DNA from: Actinomycetota bacterium
GTDB taxonomy: Bacteria > Armatimonadota > SYMT01
Assembly: GCA_005798285.1 (NCBI GenBank)
Contig: SYKE01000278.1
Span: 1 to 45,632, forward strand
Direction of reading: 5' to 3'
Length of the DNA: 45,632 bases
A program made the translations under genes and the position numbers. Under the pieces are notes generated by a model. It was not told the origin of the DNA and searched no databases. It saw only the letters and a list, made by a program, of their open reading frames with translations. This document shows, in pieces, positions 24,475-33,207 of this stretch; position 1 is the first letter of the stretch, and every line of letters begins with the position of its first letter.

Positions 24475-26364
24475 ATGAGCCAGGAAAGCGACTCGCTCAG
24501 AGATGGCGCGCTTCGCGCGCTCCAAGCCGGACAAATCTCGGACGCCGAAGGCCTTGTGGTGAAGGCGCTCACGCTTTCTCCCACAGACGCCAACGCCCGG
24601 GCGCTCTACGGCATCATCTTGAGCCAGCTCTCTCGACACGACGAGGCATCCCGTGAACTGCTGAATGCGGTTCGGCTGGAACCCGCGAATGTCGGCGTAT
24701 GCTTCAATCTGGGGGTGGTGCTCGAACGGGCCGGCAATCGAGAAGCCGCCGCGGGCGCCTACCGCCGGGTGCTCGAACTCGACGCGACACACGGACGCGC
24801 CGGGCAGCGGCTCGCCGCACTGACGCCCCAGCCTCCGCCCCCACCCCCGCCCGACCCGGATCCCGGCCGCACGGTGGTGGGTATGCCTTCTCCCGCGCTT
24901 ACGCAGCCCTTGATGGTCGGCGACACCGCGATCGTAGACCGGCTGCCGGGAGGTTCACAACCTCCCCCGGCTGCCCCCGCGGATGCTGCGCCCTGGAACG
25001 CGGGTCCGCCGCCGGTTTTGCCGGGGACGCCGACTACGCCCGCCGCCCCGACAGACGCAGCCCCATGGGGTTCGGGCTCACCGCCGGCGTGGTCCTTTCC
25101 GCAGGCTCCGTCCGCAGGATCGATCGACCGTCCGTCCCATCTCGAGCCGGGCGCCTCGTCTGAGTGTATTCCGGCATCCGACCCCTACGCCTTTCGAGAA
25201 AGCTCCAGTTCGGGACGGTCGGCAGCCATGGGAGGGAGTCAGAGCGCAGATGCCCAGTCCCGGGCTCCACAGTCCGGAAACGCGTACGCCCACCTTCAGG
25301 TCGACCTGGCGCCGGACCCATCTGCAGGCTGGTCCACGGAACCGGACGGGCTGGTTGAGTGCGCGAGATGTGGCGGCAGCAGTTCACCAGGCACCTACTG
25401 TCAGTTCTGCAGCGCTCCTCTTCCGCCGCCCTCCTGGACCCCCAAACCACGGGTAGTGGCTCCTCCGCCGCTTGAGCCGGTCGATGACACACCCGGCACG
25501 GAACTTCCCAACCGTTTCAATCCATTTCTTGCCGTGGTGGATTGGTTCCGAGTCCTGGTCTCCCCTCGTGCGTTTTTTGAAGACCAGGCCAGGTCCACGG
25601 GCTTCCTGTCGCCGAATGCCTCGATGCTGCTGATGGCGATTGTGGTGGCGGTAGCCTCGGGATCAGGGCTGGGGCGGTTCGTGTCTCAGGCGGCGCCGGC
25701 GGGAAACGCTTTCACGGGAGCCGCGCTAGCGGTTCCGATTGCGCTGGGGGGTATCTGCAGTTGGCCGATGCTGATGCTGGTCTACCTGCTCGAGGCAGCC
25801 TGCGTTCATTGGCCCGGCAGGTGGTTTGGGAGTCAGGGCGAGTTCTCGCAGACTTACCGCGTGTTGGTGTATGGGACCATCCCGGCAATGCTGGGCTTCG
25901 CGATCATGATGACCCTCTTCTGGTCATCCCTCTCGCCGGATCAGATTCGTGGATTGATGGAAAGCTCTCGGACGCGAAGAGTCACTCAGAGTCAACTCCC
26001 GCTCGACACGGCTCCGAATCAGCCATCCACTCCTCGGTGGACCCCCGTCCAATACATGCCGGGGGCGCCACCACCTGGGGTCGCCCCTGGAGGAGATCGA
26101 CTTAGAGATCGGCAGATTATCGCCGAGCAATTGAATGCCGCGGGTCGAGCCAGCTCTGCCGTCTGGTTCGTTGGCGGTATCTGGAGTCTGGTGTTGATCG
26201 TAATCGGTTTGATGAAGGTTCACCAGCTTTCGATCGGCGGGGCCATCGGGGCACTGGTGTTGGGAGGAGTGTTCTACATTTTGATCGGCATGGCGATTGG
26301 GTTCGTGCTTGCGATTCTGAGTGCGGGACTCCTTGCGGGTCTCGCGGGGATGGCTCGATCATGA
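24475..26364 (+). CDS. TPR - zinc-ribbon - Yip1-type membrane protein
   Basis: About 629 residues. Parts in order: two TPR-like helical repeats (about 5-110), a Pro/Ala-rich linker (about 115-290) with a repeated A-x-x-D-A-A-P-W unit, a short zinc ribbon (C-x2-C ... C-x2-C, residues 296-312, CARCGG ... CQFC), and a Yip1-like membrane domain (about 355-629) with about five helices and an amphipathic lead-in, FNPFLAVVDWFRVLVSPRAFFED. I chose the ATG at 24475 (MSQESDSLRD), since the upstream frame adds 41 residues of unlikely sequence. Bacterial Yip1-domain proteins of this type are membrane proteins of unknown role, perhaps scaffolding. The stop overlaps the next ATG. Confidence 0.8.
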   Translation: MSQESDSLRDGALRALQAGQISDAEGLVVKALTLSPTDANARALYGIILSQLSRHDEASRELLNAVRLEPANVGVCFNLGVVLERAGNREAAAGAYRRVLELDATHGRAGQRLAALTPQPPPPPPPDPDPGRTVVGMPSPALTQPLMVGDTAIVDRLPGGSQPPPAAPADAAPWNAGPPPVLPGTPTTPAAPTDAAPWGSGSPPAWSFPQAPSAGSIDRPSHLEPGASSECIPASDPYAFRESSSSGRSAAMGGSQSADAQSRAPQSGNAYAHLQVDLAPDPSAGWSTEPDGLVECARCGGSSSPGTYCQFCSAPLPPPSWTPKPRVVAPPPLEPVDDTPGTELPNRFNPFLAVVDWFRVLVSPRAFFEDQARSTGFLSPNASMLLMAIVVAVASGSGLGRFVSQAAPAGNAFTGAALAVPIALGGICSWPMLMLVYLLEAACVHWPGRWFGSQGEFSQTYRVLVYGTIPAMLGFAIMMTLFWSSLSPDQIRGLMESSRTRRVTQSQLPLDTAPNQPSTPRWTPVQYMPGAPPPGVAPGGDRLRDRQIIAEQLNAAGRASSAVWFVGGIWSLVLIVIGLMKVHQLSIGGAIGALVLGGVFYILIGMAIGFVLAILSAGLLAGLAGMARS

Positions 26365-27605
26365 CCAGCAACGTGGGTTTTCCTGGGCGGGTATCCCGCA
26401 GGTCCTTGATGGCGGGCGCCGGCGCGTGTTTGGCGCCACAAAGTATCCGGGTCGAGGCTCAAGTGGTGGCAGCGGTGAGAAAGCCAAGGCTGGCGGCGGT
26501 GGTGACCGAGTACCGAGAAAACTCCCACGCCGACGTCATCGTGACCAAGATGCTGGAGGGGTGCCGGACGCTGGATCTGGTGTATGAGCCGGCGGTGAGC
26601 ATTGCCTCGCTCTACATCGATCAGCCCAAAACTAGCGCCCTCGGATTGGAACTCGCGGCGAAACACCGGGTGCCGGTATTCCAAACCATTGCAGAAGCGA
26701 TTCGTCTGGGCGGAGCCGCTCCCGCAGTCGATGGCGTGCTGCTGATTGGAGAGCACGGGTCGTACCCGTATAACGAGATCGGCCAGCATCTCTACCCCCG
26801 GAAGCGCTTTTTCGACGAGGCTGCCGCAGTGGTGGCCGCCGCCAACCGGCCGATCCCGTTCTTCAACGACAAGCACCTCTCGTACGATTTCCATCAGGCC
26901 CAGGCCATGGTTGATGAAGCGAGGCGCCTCAGGATCCCGTTTCTTGCGGGTTCGTCCGTACCCGTGTCGTGGCGTAAGCCTGACTTTCAGCTCGAGGCCG
27001 GGGCCCGGCTTACCTCGGCGCTCGCGATTGGGTACGGCGGCACTGAGGCGTACGGATTCCATGCCCTCGAGGGGTTACAGTGTATGGTGGAGCGACGAGC
27101 CGGGGGTGAAACCGGCGTTCGCTCAGTTCGCTGCCTCTCCGATGCCGCAGTGTGGGATGCCGGGGATCGTGGCATGTGGTCCTGGGACCTGCTCCGCGCG
27201 GCTCTGAAGACGGGTCCCAAGCCGGAACTCGCAGGGGCCTCAGTGGAACAGATTCGGAACGCCACCCGTAAGCCGGACGCGTTCGTGGTGGAGTATCGAG
27301 ACGGATTGAAGGCAACCGTCCTGATGCTTTACGGGCTGGTCACGGAATTCTACTTTGCCGGATCCCTTGCGGGGAGAGAGGCGCCGGTTGCGACCCAGTT
27401 CTGGCTTCAGGAGGGGAAACCGTTTGGGCACTTCGGGCGGCTCTGCCAGGCGATCGAGCGGTTGGTTTTGGAAAAGAGGGCGCCCTACCCGGTGGAGAGA
27501 ACGCTTCTGACCACGGGCATTCTTGACGCCGCCATGCATTCTCGCGCCGACGGGGGCGCCGTGCGCGCTACACCGGAGCTGAATGTCACATACCGATTAC
27601 CCTGA
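26361..27605 (+). CDS. Tat-exported hypothetical protein
   Basis: A 414-residue protein. The N terminus contains a twin-arginine motif (RVSRRSLMAGAGACLAP) followed by a short hydrophobic stretch, so export by Tat is likely. The mature part opens with PRLAAVVTEYRENSHADVIVTKMLEG, a Rossmann-like strand and helix. It contains GVLLIGEHGSYPYNEIGQHLYPRKRFFDEA and IPFFNDKHLSYDFHQAQAMVDEARRL, with several conserved-looking His, Asp and Glu residues. I recognise this as a recurring family of exported proteins from Planctomycetota-like and related genomes, without a known activity. The ATG overlaps the preceding stop by 4 nt, and the 3' end overlaps the next gene by 23 nt, so the three genes are coupled. 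Confidence 0.75.
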   Translation: MTSNVGFPGRVSRRSLMAGAGACLAPQSIRVEAQVVAAVRKPRLAAVVTEYRENSHADVIVTKMLEGCRTLDLVYEPAVSIASLYIDQPKTSALGLELAAKHRVPVFQTIAEAIRLGGAAPAVDGVLLIGEHGSYPYNEIGQHLYPRKRFFDEAAAVVAAANRPIPFFNDKHLSYDFHQAQAMVDEARRLRIPFLAGSSVPVSWRKPDFQLEAGARLTSALAIGYGGTEAYGFHALEGLQCMVERRAGGETGVRSVRCLSDAAVWDAGDRGMWSWDLLRAALKTGPKPELAGASVEQIRNATRKPDAFVVEYRDGLKATVLMLYGLVTEFYFAGSLAGREAPVATQFWLQEGKPFGHFGRLCQAIERLVLEKRAPYPVERTLLTTGILDAAMHSRADGGAVRATPELNVTYRLP

Positions 27606-28452
27606 CTCGAGAGAACCGTACTCAAGAGAACCGCGCCGTCCACTGCCGACTGCCGCGGGCGACCTGGATCAGGCGTCCCAGCGGCGGGTTGTGCTCGGGG
27701 CGGCACGACAGGTGGCGGCCGGAGAGTTTCCAAAGCTCTGCAAGGATCCCAAGACCCTCGATGAGCTTCGCAAGGAGCTGAAGGAGGCGGCGTGGCTGTC
27801 CCTCTTCTTCTGCTGGATTCCGTTTGTACCGATTGCAGTAGTGGTCTGGGCCATTCCGCTGATCAAGGTGCTGCTTCGGGCTCGCCGCGACTGGCGGCAG
27901 TTACTCTTGACGGCGGATCCGGAGATTGATCTCTGGATTCTGGCCGACGACATCAATCGGATCATGAAGCAGCTTCCGAAGACCCGCCGCAAGGAGGCGA
28001 AGAAGATCGCCCGAGAATTGGAGCGCGCTGTTCAGCACTGGTCGGGATTCAACCACCGCCTGGCAGTGCTGGAGGCCACGTTTGGCTCAGTGCGGTCCGA
28101 TCTGCTCACCCACAAGAGGGAAGAGCTGGAAGCGCGGTTGGAACTGGAGACCGACCCGGTGACCGCAGACTTTCTTCGGCGACAGCTCGCGGGAATCGAC
28201 GCCCAGTCCGGCAGTGCGAATCAACTTGTTTCCTGGCGGGCCCGTATGGAGGCGGCTCGCGACGGTTGCCTGCAGTCGCTTCAGGTACTGCGGTCAGAAC
28301 TCGCCGTGGCGCTCGCGACCACGCAGTCCCCATCTATGAAGACGATTCAGACCGCCACCCAGGAGTTGCAAGAACTGAACGCCCGCCTGCTGGCCACGGA
28401 AGAAGCCACGGCGGAAGTGATGCACCTCAGCCGTGGCGCCGGTTCTGGCTAG
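27583..28452 (+). CDS. Membrane-anchored coiled-coil hypothetical protein
   Basis: A 289-residue protein. A polar N terminus (about 1-60) is followed by one hydrophobic hairpin, LSLFFCWIPFVPIAVVVWAIPLIKVLL (about 72-99), then a charged helical region to the end. Helices such as RRKEAKKIARELERAVQHWSG and LLTHKREELEARLELETDPVT, and the final QTATQELQELNARLLATEEA, suggest coiled coils. No enzyme motif is seen. The gene starts inside the end of the Tat-protein gene (23-nt overlap) and ends 29 nt before glyS. Function unknown; the nearby Yip1 protein suggests a membrane-organisation theme. Confidence 0.75.
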   Translation: MSHTDYPDSREPYSREPRRPLPTAAGDLDQASQRRVVLGAARQVAAGEFPKLCKDPKTLDELRKELKEAAWLSLFFCWIPFVPIAVVVWAIPLIKVLLRARRDWRQLLLTADPEIDLWILADDINRIMKQLPKTRRKEAKKIARELERAVQHWSGFNHRLAVLEATFGSVRSDLLTHKREELEARLELETDPVTADFLRRQLAGIDAQSGSANQLVSWRARMEAARDGCLQSLQVLRSELAVALATTQSPSMKTIQTATQELQELNARLLATEEATAEVMHLSRGAGSG

Positions 28453-28481
28453 TCCACTTCGCGTGATAGAGTATTGGCGCT

Positions 28482-30611
28482 ATGCCCGACCTGCTCCTCG
28501 AAATCGGTACCGAAGAAGTTCCCGCGTCGGTGGTGGTGCCGGCGCTCAACCAGCTCCAGGCGCTTGTGGGTGATCTCCTCACCCGGGAGCGAATCGCCTA
28601 CACCTCCATCCGTACGGCGGGTACGCCGCGCCGGCTCGTGTTGTACGCGGAAGGGGTCGCCGGTCGCCAGGAAGATGCATCCCTCGAACACCGAGGTCCC
28701 ACCCGTGCTGTTGCTTTCGCGCCGAATGGTTCGCCGTCGAAGGCCGCAGTGGGATTTGCCCGACGATTTGGCCTCACTCCCGACGCGCTGGAAATGCGTG
28801 AGACCGAGTCCGGCGCCTACGTGTTTGCGGTTCAGCATGTCGAGGGCCGTCCCACGGAGGCCGTACTGGGCGGCGGTTTGCCTGCCGTGCTCTCCGCGCT
28901 GACGTTTCCCAAGTTCATGCGCTGGGGCAGCGGCGTCCACCGGTTTTGCCGGCCGGTTCGCTCCCTCACCGTGCTGCTCGACGACTGCAGCGTGTCCACA
29001 TCGTTCGCGGGGGTGGAGTCGGGCCGAGTCATTCGCGGGCATCGGTTCCTGCCGGTGGGGGATGCCGGGGGAACCACTCTGGAACTCGCCTCTGCGGGCG
29101 CCTACTTCGACGCTGTGCGCGCTGCACGGATTGTGGTGGACCCCGAGGAACGACGTGCCGAAATCCTCCGACAGGGCAACGCTCTCGCCGCCGCCGAAGG
29201 TGTGCGGGTGGCCTGGGATGAGGATCTTCTGCATGAGGTTGTGTTTGTCGTGGAGTGCCCAACGGCGTTCTTGGGCAAGTTCTCTGAGGAGTACCTCGAG
29301 TTGCCGCGTCCGGTGCTCGTGTCGGCAATGAAGAAACACCAGCGCTACTTTACGGTCGAGCGTCCCGACGGATCCCTTGCGCCCATGTTCCTGGCTGTGC
29401 GGAACGGAGGCGAGTATGGACTGGACACCGTCCGTTCAGGCAACGAGCGTGTTCTGGCGTTTCGATTCAACGACGCACGCCACCACTACGTGGAAGATGC
29501 CAGGGTCACGCTCGCGGAGTTGCGGGAGCGCCTCCGCCGCATCGTGTTCATACAGCGCCTGGGGACCGTTTGGGATAGATCGGTCCGGTTAGCCGACCTG
29601 GCGCCGGAGGTGTGTACCCAGTTAGGGTGGTCCGATCTCGTGGATGAGTCTCGCATCGCCGCTGAGCTGTGCAAGGCCGACCTCGCGAGTCACATGGTGG
29701 CGGAACTCCCGGAACTTCAGGGAGTCATGGGCGCTCAGTATGCTGCCAGAGACGGACTTTCCACCGCAGTTGCGGACGCCATCGCAGGACACTATCTGCC
29801 GCGCGGCGCCGGGGACGCGGTCCCCGAGGGACGGCTCGCCCGGGTTCTGGCACTGGTTGATCGAGTCGACCTTTTGACGTCTGCCTTCACGCTCGGCCAC
29901 GTGCCGACCGGCTCCTCCGACCCGTTCGGTCTGCGACGGGCTGCGGCAGGAGTCGTTGCTCTGGCCGAAGCGTTGCCGGTTGATCTCAACCTGTCCGAGT
30001 TGCTCAGCCGCAGCCTGGCGTCGTTTGCCGGGACAGACTACTACCAGTCAAGTAAGCCGGTCCCTCCGGATCTGGTCGCCAGCGAAGTGACGCACTTCAT
30101 TCGGCCCCGGGTTGAGGCCCGATTGGACGAATTGGGCTCTCGCAGAGATCTTACCGACGCCGTGCTCTCTGCGGGATTCGACTCTATCTCCGGCGCGCTC
30201 GACCGTGCGCGATTCCTCAACGAGCGGGCCGGCGCCGCCAGCTTTAGCGAAGTCACCCGGGTGGCTACCAGGATCCAAAACATCTTGAAGCCCCTTGGGA
30301 CCACGCATCCTTCGGGTGACCTGGCGAAACTGTGCCATCCCAGCGAAATCGAACTGCGTGTGTCCTGGGTTGCCCGCTCAGCAGCGGCGAGCCGTGCTGC
30401 TGAGAGTCGGGGCTGGGGCGAACTCTGGAGCCAACTGGAGTCGCTCGTGCCCACGGTCGATCGGTTCTTCGACGATGTGCTGGTCAATGACCCGGATGAA
30501 ACGCTTCGCTCAGCGCGACAAACGCTGCTCTGGGAACTGGATTGCGCGTTCAAGAGCCTGGCCGACTTCAGCCGCATCGCCGATGTGCCGACCACCGGCG
30601 GCGTGCGATGA
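28482..30611 (+). CDS. glyS: Glycine--tRNA ligase beta subunit
   Basis: A 709-residue beta subunit of the heterotetrameric bacterial glycyl-tRNA synthetase, which makes Gly-tRNA in the cytoplasm with the alpha subunit. Family features: the start LLLEIGTEEVPASVVVPALNQL, the LTFPKFMRWG motif, FCRPVRSLTVLLDD, the VLVSAMKKHQRYFTV motif, and a DALR-type anticodon-binding region at the C terminus ending KSLADFSRIADVP. Length agrees with the family (about 680-710). The alpha subunit gene glyQ, usually directly upstream, is absent from this window, so it must be elsewhere. It follows the membrane coiled-coil gene by 29 nt, with 252 nt to the fusion gene. Confidence 0.96.
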   Translation: MPDLLLEIGTEEVPASVVVPALNQLQALVGDLLTRERIAYTSIRTAGTPRRLVLYAEGVAGRQEDASLEHRGPTRAVAFAPNGSPSKAAVGFARRFGLTPDALEMRETESGAYVFAVQHVEGRPTEAVLGGGLPAVLSALTFPKFMRWGSGVHRFCRPVRSLTVLLDDCSVSTSFAGVESGRVIRGHRFLPVGDAGGTTLELASAGAYFDAVRAARIVVDPEERRAEILRQGNALAAAEGVRVAWDEDLLHEVVFVVECPTAFLGKFSEEYLELPRPVLVSAMKKHQRYFTVERPDGSLAPMFLAVRNGGEYGLDTVRSGNERVLAFRFNDARHHYVEDARVTLAELRERLRRIVFIQRLGTVWDRSVRLADLAPEVCTQLGWSDLVDESRIAAELCKADLASHMVAELPELQGVMGAQYAARDGLSTAVADAIAGHYLPRGAGDAVPEGRLARVLALVDRVDLLTSAFTLGHVPTGSSDPFGLRRAAAGVVALAEALPVDLNLSELLSRSLASFAGTDYYQSSKPVPPDLVASEVTHFIRPRVEARLDELGSRRDLTDAVLSAGFDSISGALDRARFLNERAGAASFSEVTRVATRIQNILKPLGTTHPSGDLAKLCHPSEIELRVSWVARSAAASRAAESRGWGELWSQLESLVPTVDRFFDDVLVNDPDETLRSARQTLLWELDCAFKSLADFSRIADVPTTGGVR

Positions 30612-30863
30612 GGCGGTTGGTTCGGTTGGGAAGCGGGACGCTGCCGATTCCTGCCCCTTGTTGGCACCGTCGACCGTAGGAGCGACAGAGATAGTCGGCG
30701 AAAATGAAAGCCGGCTGCAGTCGCGTTCGTTTCGAGGCGGCGGCGAATCCCAGAATAATGGGATACACCAAGTTAGCGGTTTATGGGTTTCCCCTCAGTG
30801 ACTCGCCGGCGGGCGCTTGGCGCCTGACGAGGCGAGCGGCTGAAGGCGGGAGGCTGCGAGGCA

Positions 30864-33077
30864 ATGGCAAAATACACCAGGTCCGAGGCGCGGGAGTGGG
30901 CGTGGGAGACGCTGCGAGGGCAGTGGTCGACCCTGGTTACACCCTTCACACCCGAGGATGAGATCGACGAAGCGGGGCTTCGCCACAACATCCGGCACAT
31001 CCGAAGTCTGGGCAGCCGTGGCGCGGGCGCCACGTGGGGGATGGGTGAATTCTGGTCTCTCACCACGCCCGAGCGGAAGCGGATCTACGACATTGTCGCG
31101 GATGAGGCTCGCGGAGAGTGGCTCACGGCGGCGCATGTCACCCATACGTCGGCTCGCGAGATGCTCGATCTGGCCGATCACGCCGCCGGAGTCGGAATCG
31201 ACCTCCTGATTGTCGCGGCGCCGTACTTCGTGACCAAGAGCGAAGACCAGGTCGTCGATTTTGTGAAGCTGCTCTCGGATCGAACGTCGCTTGCCGTGAT
31301 GTACTACAATTCGCCGCAGTTCGGCATCGTGATGAGCCCGCAGGGGCTGCATCGACTTTGCCAGTTGCCGAACGTTGTGGGCGTCAAGGAAGCCAGTTTC
31401 AACCAGCAACTCTCCGTCGACGCGCACCTGCTGCTCGGCAAGGAGTCGATCATCAGCACCCCCGACGAGTGGATCTACCGCAAGGCGGCTGAACTCGGAT
31501 TTCAGCAGAGGGTGATGTTCGCAAACACCTCCGATTGGCGGTTCGACGTTCCGGGGGCCAACCACTACGTTCAGTTCATCGAGGGCGCGAGCGAGGGGAA
31601 GCCGGATTGGGATTACTATGAGAAGCATCTCCGGGCGATCAAGAGCCTTTCGGATGCCTGGTGGCCCCGAATCGTCAAGAAGTTCAACGGAGCCCTCCCG
31701 GCCGCGCTCTGCAAATACTGGGGCGAGTTGATGGGGTTGAAGGGCGGCCATGTCCGGCCTCCGTTGTCGGACCTGTCGCCCGAAGAGAAGCAAGAGCTCA
31801 AGGCTCAACTCAGTGAATTGCGTCCCCTCGGAGGCGGCGCCGGCCCTTTTCCTAAAGCGTTGAACGGCCATCACCTGGCCAACGGGAGTAATGGTGTGAA
31901 CGGGACCAACGGTAAGAGTGGCTATCAGGCGCATCAAAGCGATGCGTTGAGTTCGCGGGTCTACGTGACGTCGCCGCCGCCCGCGGTCCAATCGGTCCCC
32001 GCCGAACCGGCTCGAGTTGGAAACGAGCGCGCCGGCTGGCTGCCGAACCCAGCCAATGAGTCGGGAATGATGCTCCTCGTCAGCGCGCAAAACATGGACG
32101 AGGTGATGGAAGCCGACCGGGGTGGCGCCGACATCATCGACGTCAAGAACCTCCAGGAGGCGATGGTCGGCTCCGCACATCCCCATCTTGTCCGAGAGGC
32201 CCGCGCTCGGGTCCCTGCCCACAAGCACGTCAGCGTAACCCTGGGCGTCGTTCCCAACCAGCCCGGCACGGTTGCAATGGCCGTCTACGCCGCGGGGATG
32301 CTCAACGCGACCTCGGTGAAGGTTGGTTTCGTTCGCGCGGACTACGACACGGCAGTGGAAGTGCTTCGTGAGGCGCGAAACGCCCTGCAGGGCTTCGAAA
32401 CCAAACTCATCGGCTCGGTGTTCGGCGACAACCATCTCTACGACGGCCTGGATCCTCGCTGCATGATGCGGCTTGCGATCGATGGGCAGTGCGACGGGTT
32501 CCTCATCGACACGCTGACCAAGGATGGGCGCAACCTGTTCAACTTCCTGTCCGAGAACGAACTCCGGGAGATGGTGATTCAGGGTAAACTCGCGGGCTTG
32601 AGCACCGCGCTTTCCGGTCACCTCAAGCTGACTGATCTCGATATGCTGGCCCGCATCAACCCCGATATCGTGGGTGTTCGCGGGGCTGTATGCTCCACGG
32701 GCGATCGCGGTCGGGCCGTGGCGTGGGAAGCTGTCGCGCACTTCAAGCGCGAATTGGATCGCCGCAAGAGCGGAGAGATCGATGTGCACAGCCGACCGAG
32801 GGTCCAGCAGCCGGTTTCCGCTGCTGTTCCCGGCGCGGGGTGGGTCGTCGTGGATGGCCGGGGCAAGAGCTGCCAGGGAATCCTGGCCGCCCTGAACCAG
32901 CAGGTGGAGCGAGACCCGAACAGCATCGTGGAAGCGATCCTGGCCGATGCGCTGAACATCTATGACGTCATCGTGTGGGCGGAGCGGGCGGGCCACAGCC
33001 TGCTCAGCCAGCGGCGGGATGTCGACGGAACCTCCCGGGTCCTGATCAGCCCCCGGCGCACCGCCGTTCCAGCCTGA
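30864..33077 (+). CDS. Three-domain fusion: DapA-family aldolase + MfnB-like synthase + TusA-like sulfur carrier
   Basis: A 737-residue multidomain protein. (1) Residues about 15-320: a DapA/N-acetylneuraminate lyase-family barrel with Tyr148 (YYNSP) and Schiff-base Lys175 (VGVKEAS). The GTTGE substrate loop is replaced by WGMGEFWSLT, so the substrate is probably not that of DapA. (2) A roughly 80-residue Asn/Gly/Ser/Pro linker. (3) Residues about 401-635: a (5-formylfuran-3-yl)methyl phosphate synthase (MfnB/DUF556) domain with GGADIIDVKN (Lys428), VKVGF (Lys486), IDTLTKDG (Asp549, Lys553) and VGVRGAVC. (4) Residues about 657-732: TusA-like, with Cys670 in DGRGKSCQG and a VWAERAGHSLL helix. 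GGGAGG lies upstream of the ATG. A terminator follows, then sufU. No other methanofuran genes are near. Confidence 0.82.
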   Translation: MAKYTRSEAREWAWETLRGQWSTLVTPFTPEDEIDEAGLRHNIRHIRSLGSRGAGATWGMGEFWSLTTPERKRIYDIVADEARGEWLTAAHVTHTSAREMLDLADHAAGVGIDLLIVAAPYFVTKSEDQVVDFVKLLSDRTSLAVMYYNSPQFGIVMSPQGLHRLCQLPNVVGVKEASFNQQLSVDAHLLLGKESIISTPDEWIYRKAAELGFQQRVMFANTSDWRFDVPGANHYVQFIEGASEGKPDWDYYEKHLRAIKSLSDAWWPRIVKKFNGALPAALCKYWGELMGLKGGHVRPPLSDLSPEEKQELKAQLSELRPLGGGAGPFPKALNGHHLANGSNGVNGTNGKSGYQAHQSDALSSRVYVTSPPPAVQSVPAEPARVGNERAGWLPNPANESGMMLLVSAQNMDEVMEADRGGADIIDVKNLQEAMVGSAHPHLVREARARVPAHKHVSVTLGVVPNQPGTVAMAVYAAGMLNATSVKVGFVRADYDTAVEVLREARNALQGFETKLIGSVFGDNHLYDGLDPRCMMRLAIDGQCDGFLIDTLTKDGRNLFNFLSENELREMVIQGKLAGLSTALSGHLKLTDLDMLARINPDIVGVRGAVCSTGDRGRAVAWEAVAHFKRELDRRKSGEIDVHSRPRVQQPVSAAVPGAGWVVVDGRGKSCQGILAALNQQVERDPNSIVEAILADALNIYDVIVWAERAGHSLLSQRRDVDGTSRVLISPRRTAVPA

Positions 33078-33097
33078 AGCGGACTTCCCTCGTGGAG

Positions 33098-33114
33098 CGA
33101 CCCTTTCGGGGTCG
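33098..33114 (+). other. Small hairpin after the fusion gene
   Basis: CGACCC and GGGTCG pair (6 bp) around the 5-nt loop TTTCG, 21 nt after the stop of the fusion gene and just before a stronger terminator hairpin. It may help define the transcript 3' end. Confidence 0.4.
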
Positions 33115-33124
33115 ACCCCTTGTC

Positions 33125-33163
33125 GGCACGGGGTGGATCACTCCACACCGTGCCGTTGTTTTG
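33125..33163 (+). terminator. Rho-independent terminator after the fusion gene
   Basis: GGCACGG pairs with CCGTGCC, continued past one G-A mismatch by GTGGA/TCCAC, closing a 4-nt TCAC loop: 12 base pairs in all. GTTGTTTTGAG follows, giving a U-rich run. This is the most classical intrinsic terminator in the window. It separates the fusion gene from sufU, which therefore probably has its own promoter or depends on readthrough. Confidence 0.8.
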
Positions 33164-33207
33164 AGTCTTGATCCGAGCTTGGGCCCAAGTGTCGCCGAGC
33201 GAGCACC

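Noticed and set aside
31850-31930. The Asn/Gly-rich linker of the fusion as a tandem repeat or frameshift scar
   Set aside because: The frame is continuous through it, codon use stays like the neighbours, and a flexible linker between two barrels is expected.
30795-32996. A 733-codon open frame antisense to the fusion gene
   Set aside because: It is explained by the high GC content and codon-position bias of the real gene. The plus-strand frame has domain motifs for three families and a good ribosome site, while the antisense frame has none.
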